DNA of 64,000 bases, from positions 45,560,066-45,624,065 of the forward strand of contig NC_080042.1 of NCBI RefSeq assembly GCF_012489685.1. The letters run 5' to 3'. The notes under the pieces were generated by a model. It worked only from the letters and a program-made list of their open reading frames with translations, ran no database searches and had not been told where the DNA came from. The position numbers and the translations under genes were made by a program. This document shows positions 45,586 through 58,070 of the stretch, in pieces (position 1 is the stretch's first letter; each line of letters opens with the position of its first letter). This stretch comes from Lotus japonicus (lineage: Eukaryota; Streptophyta; Magnoliopsida; Fabales; Fabaceae).

Positions 45586-46870
45586 TCTGTCCCAGGTGCA
45601 TACGAATTTCATAAATATATATATATATATATATATATTCTTTCAAGTCAATTCTACTAATGTACACACATATATATATATAATATTACTAAATATATTT
45701 AAAAATTGAAATTAAATAATATGCATAATCATTAGAGTCAATAGAAAATAATACATGATGTAATTAATTTTTTTTCTTTATGCAATAGAAAATAATACTA
45801 ATTATGTGATTGTTTCTTTATGGAATTAGCTATTTTCAATACTATTTTTATTTACAAGTATTAATTAATAAAATATTATTATTTGAATTTTTTCTTCAAA
45901 TTATGCATAATAATTAACATTTGACTGGTTATATTTAATATTTTATTTATATGTATGGCATTTTTAATTAATATTAAAATTATTTTATACATATAAATAA
46001 AATTTATTTAATAATTAATATTTTATCACTATTTATTTTAATTAGTAATTAAAGTTTTAATTTAGTTTAGTATTTAATATTTTTAAACTCAAATAAAATA
46101 TTTCATATTTTAGTTAAATGTATTAGATGTTTATAATCAATATTTAATATAATTAATAAAATAATTTAATATAACAATTTTCAAAAAGGGAATAGTTAAA
46201 AAATTTATTACTCACTTCATCTATAATATTTTTTGGTCTTTAATCTATTTATGATATAAGACCATGTAGAGACATATTTGGTGTCTCTATCTAAGACTCC
46301 CATTAAATTTCAGAAATATTTATTGTTCTTTTTCATATATGCATATCCCTTTTTATAATTTACTTTCTTGAAATCTTAAATATGTACACCCTTCGGTCAC
46401 TATTATATGCAAAAGTTAGTTTTGTAGGTTCATTCAATAAATGATGTATGTGACCATTTTAATGACTACATACATCATTTATTAAATGAACCTAAAAAGC
46501 TAACTTTTGCTTATAATAGCGACCGGAGGGTGTATGTACCAAAGAAATAGACTTTTATAATCACTTACTTTTAAACGTTTAAAGGAATAGGCCCTAAAAA
46601 CTTCTCCGAAATGGCAAGGCATCATGACTGATCCATTTCCATGCATGTATCATTTGCCTATAACCGCCACTATACAGGACCATACTGTTCTTTCCCAACA
46701 CGTAATTATAAACTTTATGTAACCGTTACTAATTATTTTTAATATTCTAATTAATAGCTCTTTTTTTTTAGTTGACTAATTAATTGCTCTTAAATCAACA
46801 AGTTCGTTGAATTCTCCGATAATTGCTCCTCAAAGTAACGCCTAAAATCCCTTCCATACTTATCTAACAC
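45586..46870. other. A+T-rich intergenic DNA upstream of the polygalacturonase gene
   Basis: An (AT)n run lies at about 45612-45638. The rest is A+T-rich with no ORF of note apart from a small MITE at 46387-46532. The last ~300 bp must hold the polygalacturonase promoter. Confidence 0.5.
46387..46532. mobile_element. Small foldback MITE (Stowaway-like)
   Basis: The arms CACCCTTCGGTCACTATTAT and ATAATAGCGACCGGAGGGTG are inverted copies, with TA at both sides. The inner arms (AAAAGTTAG / CTAACTTTTG and AAATGATGTATG / CATACATCATTT) extend pairing over most of its 146 bp. It sits about 415 bp upstream of the polygalacturonase ATG. Confidence 0.85.
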
Positions 46871-46878
46871 TATAAATA
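46871..46878 (+). promoter_or_regulatory. TATA box of the polygalacturonase gene
   Basis: TATAAATA lies 69 bp before the start codon at 46947, leaving room for a leader of about 35-45 nt. Confidence 0.65.
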
Positions 46879-46946
46879 TGACCTTTGTCTATTCCTTCTT
46901 AGCCACCAAAGAGAACTGAAACCAGTCTCAAAGTTACAATCAAACT

Positions 46947-49900
46947 ATGAAGTCGTGTCCAAAGCTTAGAAACTCCTATGTAATTTTTTCTCTTTTTTTT
47001 TTCCATTGAGCTTTTCAGACATCTAAACGATGCTTTTCTTTTTATTCTTCTGAATGTGATTCGAGTTTGAGTATATCGAATGCACTTTTCTCTTTTCTTT
47101 TCCAGTATTTTAAAGAAAATTGTTTCTTGGTTTTGTTCAAAGATCAATTTTGTGTCTTTTGCTTCAGTGTTTTTTTTACTCTAATTACCTTGTTCCATGA
47201 CTAGAATTTTGTTTGGTTGATTCAAGTCATACATGCATAACCTAAGTAAGGGTCATTGTTAAATCATATGAATGAAAAATACAGTTGAACCCACAATGGT
47301 GTGAATGTTCCACGCATAACCGTGAAATAAAGTCAAATCAAATTTGTTATTCCTTGTCACAGGGTTCTAAATATTATAACAATTTAATATATGAACATTA
47401 TGCATCAATCATTTTAATCCCTAAATAATTGAAATTATCGATTGAAAACAATTTTTTGATTTGTGCAGGTTGCAGGGATTATTTTTGCAGTGGTGTTATT
47501 GGGGTCACTAGGAGTGAAGGTAGCAGAATGCAGAGTAGTCAGAAGATTACAGGATCTTGAGTACCCTGCTATCAACTGCAGAAAACATAGTGCAGTCTTG
47601 ACTGATTTTGGTGGTGTTGGTGATGGCAAAACATCTAACACCAAGGCCTTTCAATCTGCAATCAGCAATCTCAGCCACTATGCAAATGATGGCGGGGCTA
47701 TGCTGGTGGTGCCACCAGGGAAATGGCTCACAGGAAGCTTTAATCTCACTAGCCATTTCACACTTTTTCTCCAAAAAGAGGCTGTCATTCTTGGATCTCA
47801 GGTATCTAGTCACCTTCTCCCCTTTTCCTGTGGTTAAATTGTTATATTATTTGGGTCTTTGATTCATTGCATTCGGTGTGACCCTAATCGAAGCCAACAA
47901 TATCTAATGGCTCAAAGGTTTTTTCAAGATCGGATGACTAATGTGGATCAAACGATTCAAATTTCTTATTTGCGTGAATTTACGATTTTATTCATTATGG
48001 TTACATAATTCCAATCCAATTATAAAAAAAAACACCATGTTGATTTTGTGGTCAATCATGTGTTCTTCATATGAGATGTGAATGAGTAAAAAAAAAAGAT
48101 AAAATCCGATGTTGTTCTTGTGGCCAATCGCGTATTGTCTATATGAGGTGTGGAAAAAAAGTAAAAAAATTATAGTTGTTGACTAATTGAATATGATTTC
48201 TTTTTCTTTCAAAAAAAAAAAGAATTTAATGGATATGCACTGTCAGTGTAAAATAGTTTTACACTGACATCCAATTGAATTCCGCCAAATAAGCAAATGT
48301 GATTTTGTTTTAATTAAAATTAAAAATGAATGTAACTCTCTTTCCACGTGGCAAAAATTGATTTCTTTTGTGTATTACACATGTCCTTTGCATTCTATTT
48401 TACTATGAAAGTAGCATTTATCAAAAGCTATGTAGCATTCGTCAACACAGTGCAATTGATGGAAATTTATTTATCTAATCACATTTATCTCTAACCTATC
48501 TTTGATTTCTGGTCACGTTAGTTAAGCACCATTTGACATCAATTGTTAGTTTTTTTTAATTACTTTTCTCCTAAATAAACACTACGATTGACCATTGACC
48601 AACTTTAACAGGTTGAATCAGAGTGGCCCTCACTTCCTGTTCTTCCATCATATGGCAGAGGAAGGGATGCACCTGCTGGAAGGTTCAGTAGTCTCATTTT
48701 TGGAACAAACCTCACTGATGTTGTTATTACTGGTAAAACTTCAAGGCCCATATACTATCATCACTATCAGAATTTGTTAATTCATTCCCCTTTGGAAAAT
48801 CATTTTTAATTTCACATGTTTTGAATTTGTTCATTAGGTCACAATGGTACTATTGATGGGCAAGGATCTTACTGGTGGGACAAGTTCCACAAGGGACAAT
48901 TTACACTCACCAGGCCTTACATGATTGAGATTATGTACTCTAATCAAATTCAAATCTCGAATCTCACTTTGGTCAATTCCCCATCTTGGTTTGTCCATCC
49001 AATTTACAGCAGGTTTGACAATGATCTTCATGGACCATATTTTCTGTTATGTTATTCTCATGTTCTTGTCTCACCTTTCTCTGCAGTGACATTATAATTC
49101 AAGGGCTGACCATTCTTGCACCAGTTGACTCTCCTAACACAGATGGAATTGATCCTGGTAATATTTATAACATTTCTATAATTATATTATATATATTTTA
49201 TTTCCACTGGATTTCAATTTAGTCCTTAAAAGATGAAAAAAGGACAAAATCCATTTTAGATCTTGAAAGACTAACTGAAATTTGGTTTCATCTTTCGGCG
49301 ACTAGTTTCCCTATTTTCTTAGCCCTGATAATTTTCAACGAGTAAAGTTACTATTCACTTAAATTTCAATCATTCTCTAACTATTTTCCTCAATTTTGCA
49401 GATTCTTGTTCCAACACTAGGATTGAAGATTGCTATATTGTATCTGGTGATGATTGCATTGCAGTGAAAAGTGGTTGGGATGAGTATGGAATCAAAGTTG
49501 GGATGCCAAGCCAACACATAATAATCAGAAGACTTACATGCATATCCCCAGATAGTGCTATGATTGCTTTAGGAAGTGAAATGTCTGGTGGAATCCAAGA
49601 CATTAGAGCAGAAGACCTCACTGCTATCAACACTCAATCAGCAGTTAGAATCAAAACTGCAGTTGGTAGAGGAGCATATGTGAAGAACATTTTTGTCAAA
49701 GGAATGAACTTGTTCACCATGAAATATGTGTTTTGGATGACAGGTTCTTATGGATCACACCCTGACACTGGCTTTGATCCAAAAGCACTTCCTACCATCA
49801 CTGGAATCAATTATAGAGATGTGATTGCGAAGAATGTCACATATCCTGCAAAGCTTGAAGGAATTGCTAATGATCCTTTCACTGGAATTTGCATTTCTAA

Positions 49901-50102
49901 TGCGAATATTGAGAAAGTGGGAAAGAAATTGGCATGGAATTGCACTGATGTTCACGGTGTTACAAGCAATGTGTCTCCTGAGCCTTGTGCATTGCTGCAA
50001 GAGAAGCCTGGGAAATTTGACTGTCCTTTTCCAGCAGACAAACTTCCCATTGAAAGTGTTCAGCTGAAGACTTGTTCCTTTAAAAGTTTGTCACTCTTCT
50101 GA
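46947..50102 (+). CDS. Probable polygalacturonase (glycoside hydrolase family 28), secreted, six exons
   Basis: Family members hydrolyse alpha-1,4-galacturonan of pectin in the cell wall. Exons are 46947-46979, 47469-47801, 48612-48732, 48838-49012, 49087-49157 and 49402-50102. All introns are GT-AG and the phases agree, giving 477 aa. Exon 1 plus the start of exon 2 form a signal peptide (basic start, IIFAVVLLGSLGV, end near AEC). The parallel beta-helix core carries NTDG (238-241), GDD (260-262) and RIK (327-329). The usual third motif GHG is replaced: the equivalent stretch reads SPDSAMIALGSE (293-304). This matches a plant clade annotated as 'probable polygalacturonase', as I recall it, so the exact activity (endo-, exo- or rhamno-) is not settled. 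Intron 2 is 810 bp and contains repeat DNA. The gene looks intact. Confidence 0.93.
48040..48430. repeat. Repeat DNA in polygalacturonase intron 2
   Basis: Two diverged ~75-bp copies (TTTTGTGGTCAATCATGTG... and TTCTTGTGGCCAATCGCGT...) lie in tandem at about 48030-48170. They are followed by a small hairpin at about 48234-48275 with CAGTGTAAAATAGTTTTACACTG, the palindrome also found near 6604. This marks a dispersed MITE-like family. Confidence 0.5.
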
Positions 50103-50678
50103 GAGAATGAATGTATTTTAAATTTTGAATGTAATACAGTAATGATGCTATTGTTATCTATGAATGAGTTCTGAAAAAATTAAATCAAATTTAGAGAGTA
50201 AACATGTGTTTTCCTTGGTACCATAATGTTGGTCGGGTTGGATTACCTATAATCGCTTATTTGAGCTTATGTTATACCATAAAGGCATAAACACTTATGC
50301 AAGTATTTAGCTTATAGCTTATGTTAATGGCTTATGCCTTATGGCCTATTTATAAGTTGTTTTGAACTAATTTTCGTAAAATGTTTTGATTAACTTATGA
50401 ATAACAACTCATGTTAACATACAACTTATGTTCTAATTATTTAAATAAGTGTCTCAAATTAGCATATGAATAAGCATTTAATCCAGTTATCGCTTAATTA
50501 AACTGTTTACTCAAACACAATCTAAATCAGCACCAGGTATTAATGCCTCAATTTGGACTCATGATTTGAACCAATCTACTATAGAGAACCCTGCATTTTG
50601 GACTCATGTTAAGTTCATTTTCACAAAGATTAGTAATCAGGAATGAAAACCAGTAACTAATGAATTCAATTTTACTAA
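50103..50678. other. 3' flank of the polygalacturonase gene with a CTTAT-rich repeat
   Basis: The first ~60 bp is probably 3' UTR (TTTTGAATGTAATACAG). At 50250-50520 there are many GCTTAT/CTTATG/ATAAGC motifs in both orientations, typical of a small degraded MITE. Its ends could not be fixed. Confidence 0.4.
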
Positions 50679-51395
50679 TTATACCTGGAGCTGACTGTGC
50701 AGTACATGAATCTTTCCTGATATAATCTCCATCATGAGTACTCCAAAACCATAAATGTCACTACCCTCAATGGAAGTATTGGTGGATACATGACTGGAGC
50801 ATGTGCAAAATAAAATGTGACTCGATTCAGGACTGAGAAGTTTAGCAAGACCATAATCAGAAATATTGGGATTCCAATTCTCATCAAGCAATATAGTGCT
50901 GGATTTTATGCTGCCAGGGAGAATCTTTGGTTTATTTTCCTCATGAAGGTATGCCAATCTGCAAATGTACCTTGTCTTCAGGTCAAATAAACATAAATTT
51001 CCTCAGATGATTTGTAATGTTTATTTTGGTATCTAATTAATTCTAACCCTTTTGCCACATTATGAATAATGTTTGATCTTATAGTCCACGTTAAAGGGCT
51101 AACTTGTCCAGGAAATTCATGAAGCCAATAATGCAGATTTCCATTGTCTACATATTCAGATACTGACATCCTGAGAGGAGGACTATTTAGTGTTAAAATT
51201 TGTATATTTACAATAATAATATGAGTAGAACTTGAAAGAGTTCTTTCATTTTAGATAAAATTAGTTTTACCTGTAAACACCCTCAGCACAGTACCCAAGC
51301 AATTTCACCAAGTTGTTGTGCTTTACATGTCCAATTTCCTCCATTTGTGATGCAAAATATTCTTTAAGTTGACTACTAATAAACAGGTAAGAAAT
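50679..51395 (-). pseudogene. Receptor-like kinase pseudogene (kinase-domain fragments)
   Basis: Three minus-strand blocks follow kinase order. 51395-51268: SQMEEIGHVKHNNLVKLLGY, the alphaC/beta4 region. 51169-51050: SEYVDNGNLHYWLHEF...SPLTW. 50957-50700: AYLHEENKPK..., then ILLDENWNPNISDYGLAKLL and SDIYGFGVLMMEIISGK. This resembles the At1g01540-type group of plant receptor-like kinases. The catalytic HRD loop is destroyed (LPGSIKSST in place of HRDVKSSN) and DFG is DYG. The glycine loop, catalytic Lys, activation segment and extracellular part are missing, and the blocks are in different frames. It is a decayed, 5'-truncated copy. Confidence 0.8.
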
Positions 51396-51878
51396 TCAAG
51401 TCACTATTTACTTGCTTTCCAATGATGTCAACCTAAAACTGAAGAGTTTTTCCGATTACTAAGTCACAATCTGAACCATATGCAGATAATAATAACATTA
51501 ATAAAAATAACATGTTGATGGTTTTAGTCCTTTAGATTCCTTGCACGGGATGCAATTTTATAGTATGCTTGGAAATCTTTCTACAGTTGATTCTAAAACC
51601 AAAATCAATTCTGGACATAAGCTTTTGTGAGTAGCTTCTCAATGCCGGACTTGATTCTTGAGAAAAAGTCAACTAATCCAAACATGCATTTAGTAAAATA
51701 AATTCTCTATTACATTAAATTGATCAGACAAAGCAAAACATGACATGAAGTTACCTCATACTTTTGTCAAGCAACATGCACAAATCCAACTTGATAGTTC
51801 TGATTAAATTCAACTTTCAAAACAACTAATTTCTGTGATCAGTGAAGGCATAATAATTCCATCAATTTAGAAAAGCAA
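51396..51878. other. Intergenic DNA left of the intact Copia element
   Basis: No coding text. It ends in a 22-bp sequence (TTCCATCAATTTAGAAAAGCAA) that recurs immediately on the other side of the Copia insertion at about 56898. Confidence 0.45.
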
Positions 51879-54800
51879 TGTTGGATTTCAGTCTCAGAAA
51901 TCACCAAGTAGCAATTGATTATCACAAACAATTGTAGGATTGGAATGCAATCAGTAGGAAAGAACGAGAATCAAGGATCACTCTTGATTCTGATACCAGA
52001 GCTGAACACGATGAGAACAAGAGAGAATAATGATCAGAGGGAAGGAAAACTTTATTGAATTGCACTAAAGTACAATGTGTTAACTCTGAGTATTTATTAC
52101 TCAGTCTGAGGACTTAAGTCCACTAACATCAGATCCTAGGGACCAAACTATAAAAGAAACAAATATTTCTGAATTACAATTAACTCCAATACTCCCTCCT
52201 AATTCAGAATACTATCAAGTGACATGATATTGAGCTTCTTGCACAGCAAGGAAAACCTCTCAGCCTTCAGAGGCTTAGTGAAAAAATCTGCAAGCTGATC
52301 TTCAGTTGGACAATGCACAAGCATCAGCTTCTCCTTAGACACTTGGTCTCTCAGAAAATGAAACCTGGTTTCAATATGTTTACTACGTCCATGTGCTACT
52401 GGATGCTTGGCCAAGTCAATTGCTGACTTATTATCAATCAGAAGCTTCATTGTGCTAGATGTCTTCAGTCCAATCTCTTCTAACAACATGCTAAGCCACA
52501 CAGCCTGACAAGCTCCATAAGAAGCTGCAACATACTCAGCTTCACATGAAGATAATGCTACAATCGGCTGCTTCTTTGAGCACCAAGAAATTGGTGCATC
52601 TCCACACAAAAACACATATCCAGTAGTGCTTTTCCTATCATCCTTATCTCCACACCAGTCTGAATCAACATATCCAACCACATCATTCCTCATATTATAA
52701 GCTTTGCCAGGAAACAAGATTCCATGATCAACTGTTCCCTTTATGTATCTGAGAATTCTCTTTGCAGCTAAGAAGTGTGTCTCCTTAGGATTTTCCATAA
52801 ACCTACTCACCAATCCCACACCATAACTGATCTCAGGCCTACTGCAACACAAATATCTCAGTGAACCAACAATCTGCTTAAACAGAGTAGAGTTCACTGC
52901 TTTTCCAGTATCAGACTTAGTGAGAATCAGTCCACAATCCACTGGTGTAGCTGCTGGATTACAATCAGCAAGATTGAATCTCTTCAACACTTCAGTAGCA
53001 TATTTCTTCTGACTCATGAACACACCTCTCTCAGTCTTCAGAAACTCAATTCCTAGAAAATAGGATAACTCTCCCATGTCACTCATCTCAAACTCTTTTT
53101 CCATCTTATCTTTAAACTTGTGTACCTCAGCCTCATCACTCCCAGTCACAAGCAAATCATCAACATACAAACATACAATAAGAATACCTGAACTCTTAGA
53201 CTTGATCACATACACACCATGCTCAGTTGTGCATTTTAAGAACCCCATCTGATTCAAGAATGAATCAATCCTCTTATTCCAAGCTCGAGGAGCTTGCTTG
53301 AGGCCATACAAAGCCTTATGCAACTTGTACACCATATGCTCACTGCCCTGCACCTCAAAACCAGGTGGCTGATGTATGTAAACCTCCTCATCCAAAGGAC
53401 CATTCAAGAAAGCTGATTTTACATCCAGCTGATGTAACTTCCAACCCTTCAAGCTAGCAGCTATAACCACCAACCTAACAGTTTCCATTCTCGCTACAGG
53501 AGCAAAAACCTCAGTATAGTCCAAACCCTCTTTCTGTTGAAAACCTCTAGCTACAAGTCTGGCTTTGTATCTAGACACTGAACCATCAGGCTTTAGCTTG
53601 GTCTTATAAACCCATTTCACTGAAATTGGCTTCTTCTTCTCAGGCAGTTCCACCAAACTCCAAGTTTTATTTTTATCAATGGAATTCAGCTCCTCTCTCA
53701 TAGCAGTAATCCAGTTCTCATGCTTGAAGGCTTCTTCAACACTCACTGGCTCAGTCTCAGCATAAAGTGCCAAATGAACCAAGTCACCATCTCCAGTAAC
53801 TGCATTGTCTGGGAAAAGGACATAGTCATTAAGCCTAGCTGGAGGCTGTCTCACTCTTGAAGACCTCTGAACTCCTTGTTGAGTAGGTACTGCCATCCCT
53901 TGATCTCCATTAGAGACTATCACAGTCTCTAGCAAGGGATTCAACTCAGGAAAGTTGACACTTGTTCTAGTATTAGGCAAGCTAGTGCCCACTGATTGAT
54001 CATGTTGCCAATCCCAACCAGATTCCTCATCTATGACAACATCTCTACTAACAATTATGGCATTAGTAGTAGGATTAAGAAGCCTATAGGCACCTGTAGA
54101 ATGAAAACCAACTAACAAGAGCTTCTCACTCTTATCATCAAGTTTCTTCCTTCTCTGATCAGGTATATGTCTGAAACATAATGAACCAAAAACCCTTAAA
54201 TGTCTTACACTAGGTTTAAGTCCTGTCCAGGCTTCTTCAGGAGTAAGAGACTTCAGCTTCTTAGTAGGGCATCTATTTATGATGTATGTGGCTGTAGACA
54301 CAGCTTCTCCCCACAGATGAGCTGGCAAGTTCTTACTCTTAAGCATGCTTCTCACCATGTTTGCAATAGTCCTATTTCTCCTCTCAGCCACACCATTGTG
54401 CTGAGGAGTATATGGCGCTATTACTTCATGAAAGATGCCCTCTTCTTCACAATAACTCTTCATTTCATTTGAAACATACTCTCCACCTCCATCAGTTCTC
54501 AGAGTCTTCACTTTTCTTCCACTTTGCTTTTCAACCATAGCCTTGAACTTCTTAAAAATTCCAAACACCTCTGATTTCTTACTGAGAAGATATGTCCACA
54601 TTCTTCTAGTATGATCATCAATAAATGACACAAAATACCTATTGCCTCCTGTAGAAGCAACCTCAAAGGGACCACAAACATCTGAAAAGATCACATCAAG
54701 AGCTCCCTTTGACACCACTGGCATTGTATCACCAAATGAATTCCTAGGTAGCTTACTGAGCAAACAACCTTCACAGAGCTGTCCTGGAGACTTGATCATT

Positions 54801-56892
54801 GGTAGACCCTCAACCATTCCATCATGATGAAGCTGATGCAATCCTTTGAAGTGTAGATGACCATATCTCAAGTGCCATAACCAGTTCTCATCTTGAAGAC
54901 TAGCTGACAAACATTTCAGTTCATCAGTTTGCAAATCTACACGAAATGTCCTATTCTTTGACAATACTGACTTCAAAATAAACTTCTTCTTTGGATCAAA
55001 CAGCTCCAATCTCCTATCTTCAATCTTAACAGAATATCCCTTTTCTACCAGTTGTCCCAGACTGATCAGGTTATGTGTCACATTTGGAACATACAAAACA
55101 TCAGGAATGAAGGCCTGCTTTCCATTCCTTTTTTTCACCAAAACCTTGCCAATACCAGCAGCCTTGATAGTTCTATTATCTGCAAATTTGACACTACTAA
55201 TCTTCCCTTCATCTAGCTCTACAAACCACTCCTTGTGGCCTGTCATATGGGAAGAACAGCCAGAATCCAAGTACCAAGTGCCCTCAATATTGGAACTAGA
55301 TTCCACAGCAGAATTACTAACTTCTTGTCTAACTATCTCAGAAGCTTTCACATGACTACTAAGAACTATAACAGAACTATCATTTGCAGGCATATCATGT
55401 GAACTATCATTGACTGGCAGATCATTTGAACTATTATTTGCAGGCATATCATAAACAACAAGTAATACCTGCTCATCATCAGAGTCATCTTCCTCCTGAG
55501 CAGAGTATGCACTCTCACCACCACTTTGCTTGGCATTCTTCTTCTTACTTTTGCACTCAAATGCAAAATGGCCATACTTTTTGCAGGCAAAACACTGAAC
55601 ACTCTGCTTGCTTTTCCCTTTCTTGAACTTATCTTTGTCCTGATTCTTTTCCTTGGAATCCCACTTCTTCTTGGATTCACCCTCATTCTCATGTGAAGAC
55701 TGCCCAGAATCCTTGTTCTTCCAATTCTTCTCCTTGAAGGTCTTATAGTTGCTACCCCATTTCTTCTTGCTAGTACTGCCTTTAACGTATAGTGCCTGCT
55801 CAGTTTCTCTCTCAGAATCTCGCAGATTTAACCGCATTTCATGAGCCTCCAATGAACCTTGAAGCTCCTCCACCTTCATAGTCTCAAGATCCTTAGACTC
55901 CTCTATCGTAGTGACTATATGATCAAATCTTGTAGTCAAAGATCGAAGAACCTTTTCTACAAGCATTTGATCATTCATGGTCTCTCCATTCGTCTTCATT
56001 TGGTTTGTCAAGGTCTGAAGTCGAGTGAAAAACTTAGAAATCGTCTCTGATTTCTCCATCTTCAGAGCTTCATACTGTCTTATGAGAGTTTGCAACTTGA
56101 CCTTCTTCAATTTTGCCACACCTTCGTAACTCTTGATCAGAATATCCCACGCCTCCTTCGACGTTTTCGCCGCTGCAATTTTCTCAAAATTGGCAGGGGA
56201 AACACACTGATGGATAATGAACAGAGCCCGCATATCTTTCTTCTTCAATTCCTTGTTAGCTGCAATCTGCTCCACCGTGGGTTCCGCTGGTAGAGCCTCC
56301 AACCCAGAAGTCACCAGCTCAAGAACGTCCTGGAATCCGAAAATCACGAGCATCTGGGTGTTCCACCGTTCCCAATCAGTCTTGCCGTCAAGAACCGGCA
56401 ACGAAGCTGGGAAATTACCGTTTGTTCCAGCCATCACCTTGAAAGAGGCGTCCACTTCCACCGGAGCTTCAAACGGAGCAAGCACCTCCGTTATGACTGA
56501 TTCACACTCCGCCGTAGATCGCCGTGCACTGGTGGTGGCTTACGTCGCCGGTCGCCGGATCGTCAAGCTCTGATACCACTGTTGGATTTCAGTCTCAGAA
56601 ATCACCAAGTAGCAATTGATTATCACAAACAATTGTAGGATTGGAATGCAATCAGTAGGAAAGAACGAGAATCAAAGATCACTCTTGATTCTGATACCAG
56701 AGCTGAACACGATGAGAACAAGAGAGAATAATGATCAGAGGGAAGGAAAACTTTATTGAATCGCACTAAAGTACAATGTGTAAACTCTGAGTATTTATTA
56801 CTCAGTCTGAGGACTTAAGTCCACTAACATCAGATCCTAGGGACCAAACTATAAAAGAAACAAATATTTCTGAATTACAATTAACTCCAATA
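51879..56892 (-). mobile_element. Intact Copia LTR retrotransposon, 5014 bp
   Basis: The 5' LTR is 56580-56892 and the 3' LTR is 51879-52191, each 313 bp and differing at only about three positions. The TSD AGCAA is perfect (51874-51878 and 56893-56897). The tRNA-Met primer site TGGTATCAGAGC lies on the minus strand at 56578-56567. A polypurine tract AGGAGGGAG abuts the 3' LTR at 52200-52192, overlapping the end of the coding frame. One open polyprotein frame fills the interior. The LTR terminus at the minus-strand start is TATTGGA, not the canonical TG, in both copies. By structure it could be mobile. Confidence 0.95.
52199..56434 (-). CDS. Copia Gag-Pol polyprotein, complete (1411 aa)
   Basis: The ATG at 56434 ([11 protein letters not shown]) is the first in frame; the frame is open a further ~34 codons upstream but with no ATG. 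Gag has a UBN2-type region (about 20-230) and a CCHC knuckle [14 protein letters not shown] (281-294). The protease has DSG at 390. Integrase has its HHCC zinc region (WHLRYGHL...CEGC), then D585, D648 and E684, again with 35 residues between the last two. RT has [11 protein letters not shown] and YVDD (1090-1093). RNase H has [17 protein letters not shown] and ends ADFFTKPL. No stops, frameshifts or missing catalytic residues were seen. It resembles TNT1-type polyproteins in text and length. The 3' end of the frame overlaps the polypurine tract. Confidence 0.95.
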   Translation of the reverse strand: MAGTNGNFPASLPVLDGKTDWERWNTQMLVIFGFQDVLELVTSGLEALPAEPTVEQIAANKELKKKDMRALFIIHQCVSPANFEKIAAAKTSKEAWDILIKSYEGVAKLKKVKLQTLIRQYEALKMEKSETISKFFTRLQTLTNQMKTNGETMNDQMLVEKVLRSLTTRFDHIVTTIEESKDLETMKVEELQGSLEAHEMRLNLRDSERETEQALYVKGSTSKKKWGSNYKTFKEKNWKNKDSGQSSHENEGESKKKWDSKEKNQDKDKFKKGKSKQSVQCFACKKYGHFAFECKSKKKNAKQSGGESAYSAQEEDDSDDEQVLLVVYDMPANNSSNDLPVNDSSHDMPANDSSVIVLSSHVKASEIVRQEVSNSAVESSSNIEGTWYLDSGCSSHMTGHKEWFVELDEGKISSVKFADNRTIKAAGIGKVLVKKRNGKQAFIPDVLYVPNVTHNLISLGQLVEKGYSVKIEDRRLELFDPKKKFILKSVLSKNRTFRVDLQTDELKCLSASLQDENWLWHLRYGHLHFKGLHQLHHDGMVEGLPMIKSPGQLCEGCLLSKLPRNSFGDTMPVVSKGALDVIFSDVCGPFEVASTGGNRYFVSFIDDHTRRMWTYLLSKKSEVFGIFKKFKAMVEKQSGRKVKTLRTDGGGEYVSNEMKSYCEEEGIFHEVIAPYTPQHNGVAERRNRTIANMVRSMLKSKNLPAHLWGEAVSTATYIINRCPTKKLKSLTPEEAWTGLKPSVRHLRVFGSLCFRHIPDQRRKKLDDKSEKLLLVGFHSTGAYRLLNPTTNAIIVSRDVVIDEESGWDWQHDQSVGTSLPNTRTSVNFPELNPLLETVIVSNGDQGMAVPTQQGVQRSSRVRQPPARLNDYVLFPDNAVTGDGDLVHLALYAETEPVSVEEAFKHENWITAMREELNSIDKNKTWSLVELPEKKKPISVKWVYKTKLKPDGSVSRYKARLVARGFQQKEGLDYTEVFAPVARMETVRLVVIAASLKGWKLHQLDVKSAFLNGPLDEEVYIHQPPGFEVQGSEHMVYKLHKALYGLKQAPRAWNKRIDSFLNQMGFLKCTTEHGVYVIKSKSSGILIVCLYVDDLLVTGSDEAEVHKFKDKMEKEFEMSDMGELSYFLGIEFLKTERGVFMSQKKYATEVLKRFNLADCNPAATPVDCGLILTKSDTGKAVNSTLFKQIVGSLRYLCCSRPEISYGVGLVSRFMENPKETHFLAAKRILRYIKGTVDHGILFPGKAYNMRNDVVGYVDSDWCGDKDDRKSTTGYVFLCGDAPISWCSKKQPIVALSSCEAEYVAASYGACQAVWLSMLLEEIGLKTSSTMKLLIDNKSAIDLAKHPVAHGRSKHIETRFHFLRDQVSKEKLMLVHCPTEDQLADFFTKPLKAERFSLLCKKLNIMSLDSILN

Positions 56893-56897
56893 AGCAA

Positions 56898-58065
56898 TTC
56901 CATCAATTTAGAAAAGCAAAATTGAATGCATACAAGAAAACATTACAAACAGCCAAAGAAACACCAAATCTCTCGCTATGCGCAGTTTCGAGGAAGTGTC
57001 TGACCACTTTATCTATTGTTCACAGCCTCACCCCGTGTTTTACCTAAGAGACTGTTCCCAAGACTTCAACCCCAGACCACAGTCACATGACAACATTTAT
57101 TTTTTACAGTTTTGTCAAGACTCCCCTTCAAATTACCAACGGTCAAACTGGAGAATGGGGCACATGCACCGTTTTCCTATCAATGAAATTAGCTTGCAGA
57201 ATATTGGTTATTATTCGTGGACTGGGTTAGACTTAGAGCTATAGAAGTCGCCTAGGACAGGATGATCTAAACTCATTTGAAGTCAGAAACCTGAAGACAA
57301 ACAAATAAGGACAACTAAGACACACTTTAAAGGCGCACTGTCTTGTGGGCATGTGGGTTGGGTGGGACGTTGCATGATAGGACTCACCAGTAGGCATGAG
57401 CATGAGCTAGCAGTTGGACGGCTAGCGTGAGGCCTTCTCAAGGCCTAGAGGAGCGACTCATCACACCCCTTCCAGTGAGGTCCACACGACTCTCTTGCAA
57501 CAGGCTTCATCATAATAGGGCGAATCGACCGTAGTGAGGAGATCTTGCCACGCCATCAGAGATTAGGTTTAGAATGTTCTCTTGTAAGGACTCTTGGGCG
57601 ATTATTTATAAGGCCCAAGAGTCCAATTCGGCTAAGGATTAGGATCCAGACCCTCCCACTATAAAAGGAGGGGTTTGACTTGTATAAGGGGGTTGAATTG
57701 CGGCTAGATTATTACACTTTCCTATTTCTGTAGAGTTTCCCATCTTAGGGCTTCTCTTGTTCTGCTAGACAAACAATTTGTGGCATATTTTTCCATTAAA
57801 ACCAACATCATGCATTACGTACAATTGTGACTCTACAATTCTATAATTATCTCCTTAATTAGAATAGCCTACCATTTAAACCAACACATCTTACATTTTT
57901 GCAGAGCACTAATTATGTGATTTTGTAATTTCTTCATAATTAGAATAGCCTAGTTGTAAGATAGCTTATTCAACAGTTAAGCTACTTTCGATGGATTGTA
58001 TTATGCTATTTATATGGGAAACCTCCAACATGAGAAGACACAGATCAAACCTATATTTTTCAGAG
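56898..58065. other. Intergenic DNA with an LTR-like, promoter-like block at 57245-57800
   Basis: 56978-57244 holds an unrecognised 88-codon frame. From about 57245 the sequence is G+C-richer. It contains a strong TATA motif (CACTATAAAAGGAGG, 57658-57672) and an inverted pair around it (CTTGGGCGATTATT / AAGGCCCAAGAG near 57592-57623). This looks like a solo or partial gypsy LTR, but no partner, TG/CA ends or TSD could be fixed. The rest is A+T-rich. Confidence 0.35.
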
Positions 58066-58070
58066 TCTAA

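Noticed and set aside
56435..56485. GTG start 17 codons upstream for the intact Copia polyprotein
   Set aside because: There is no in-frame ATG there. The ATG at 56434 begins the recognisable Gag start [11 protein letters not shown].
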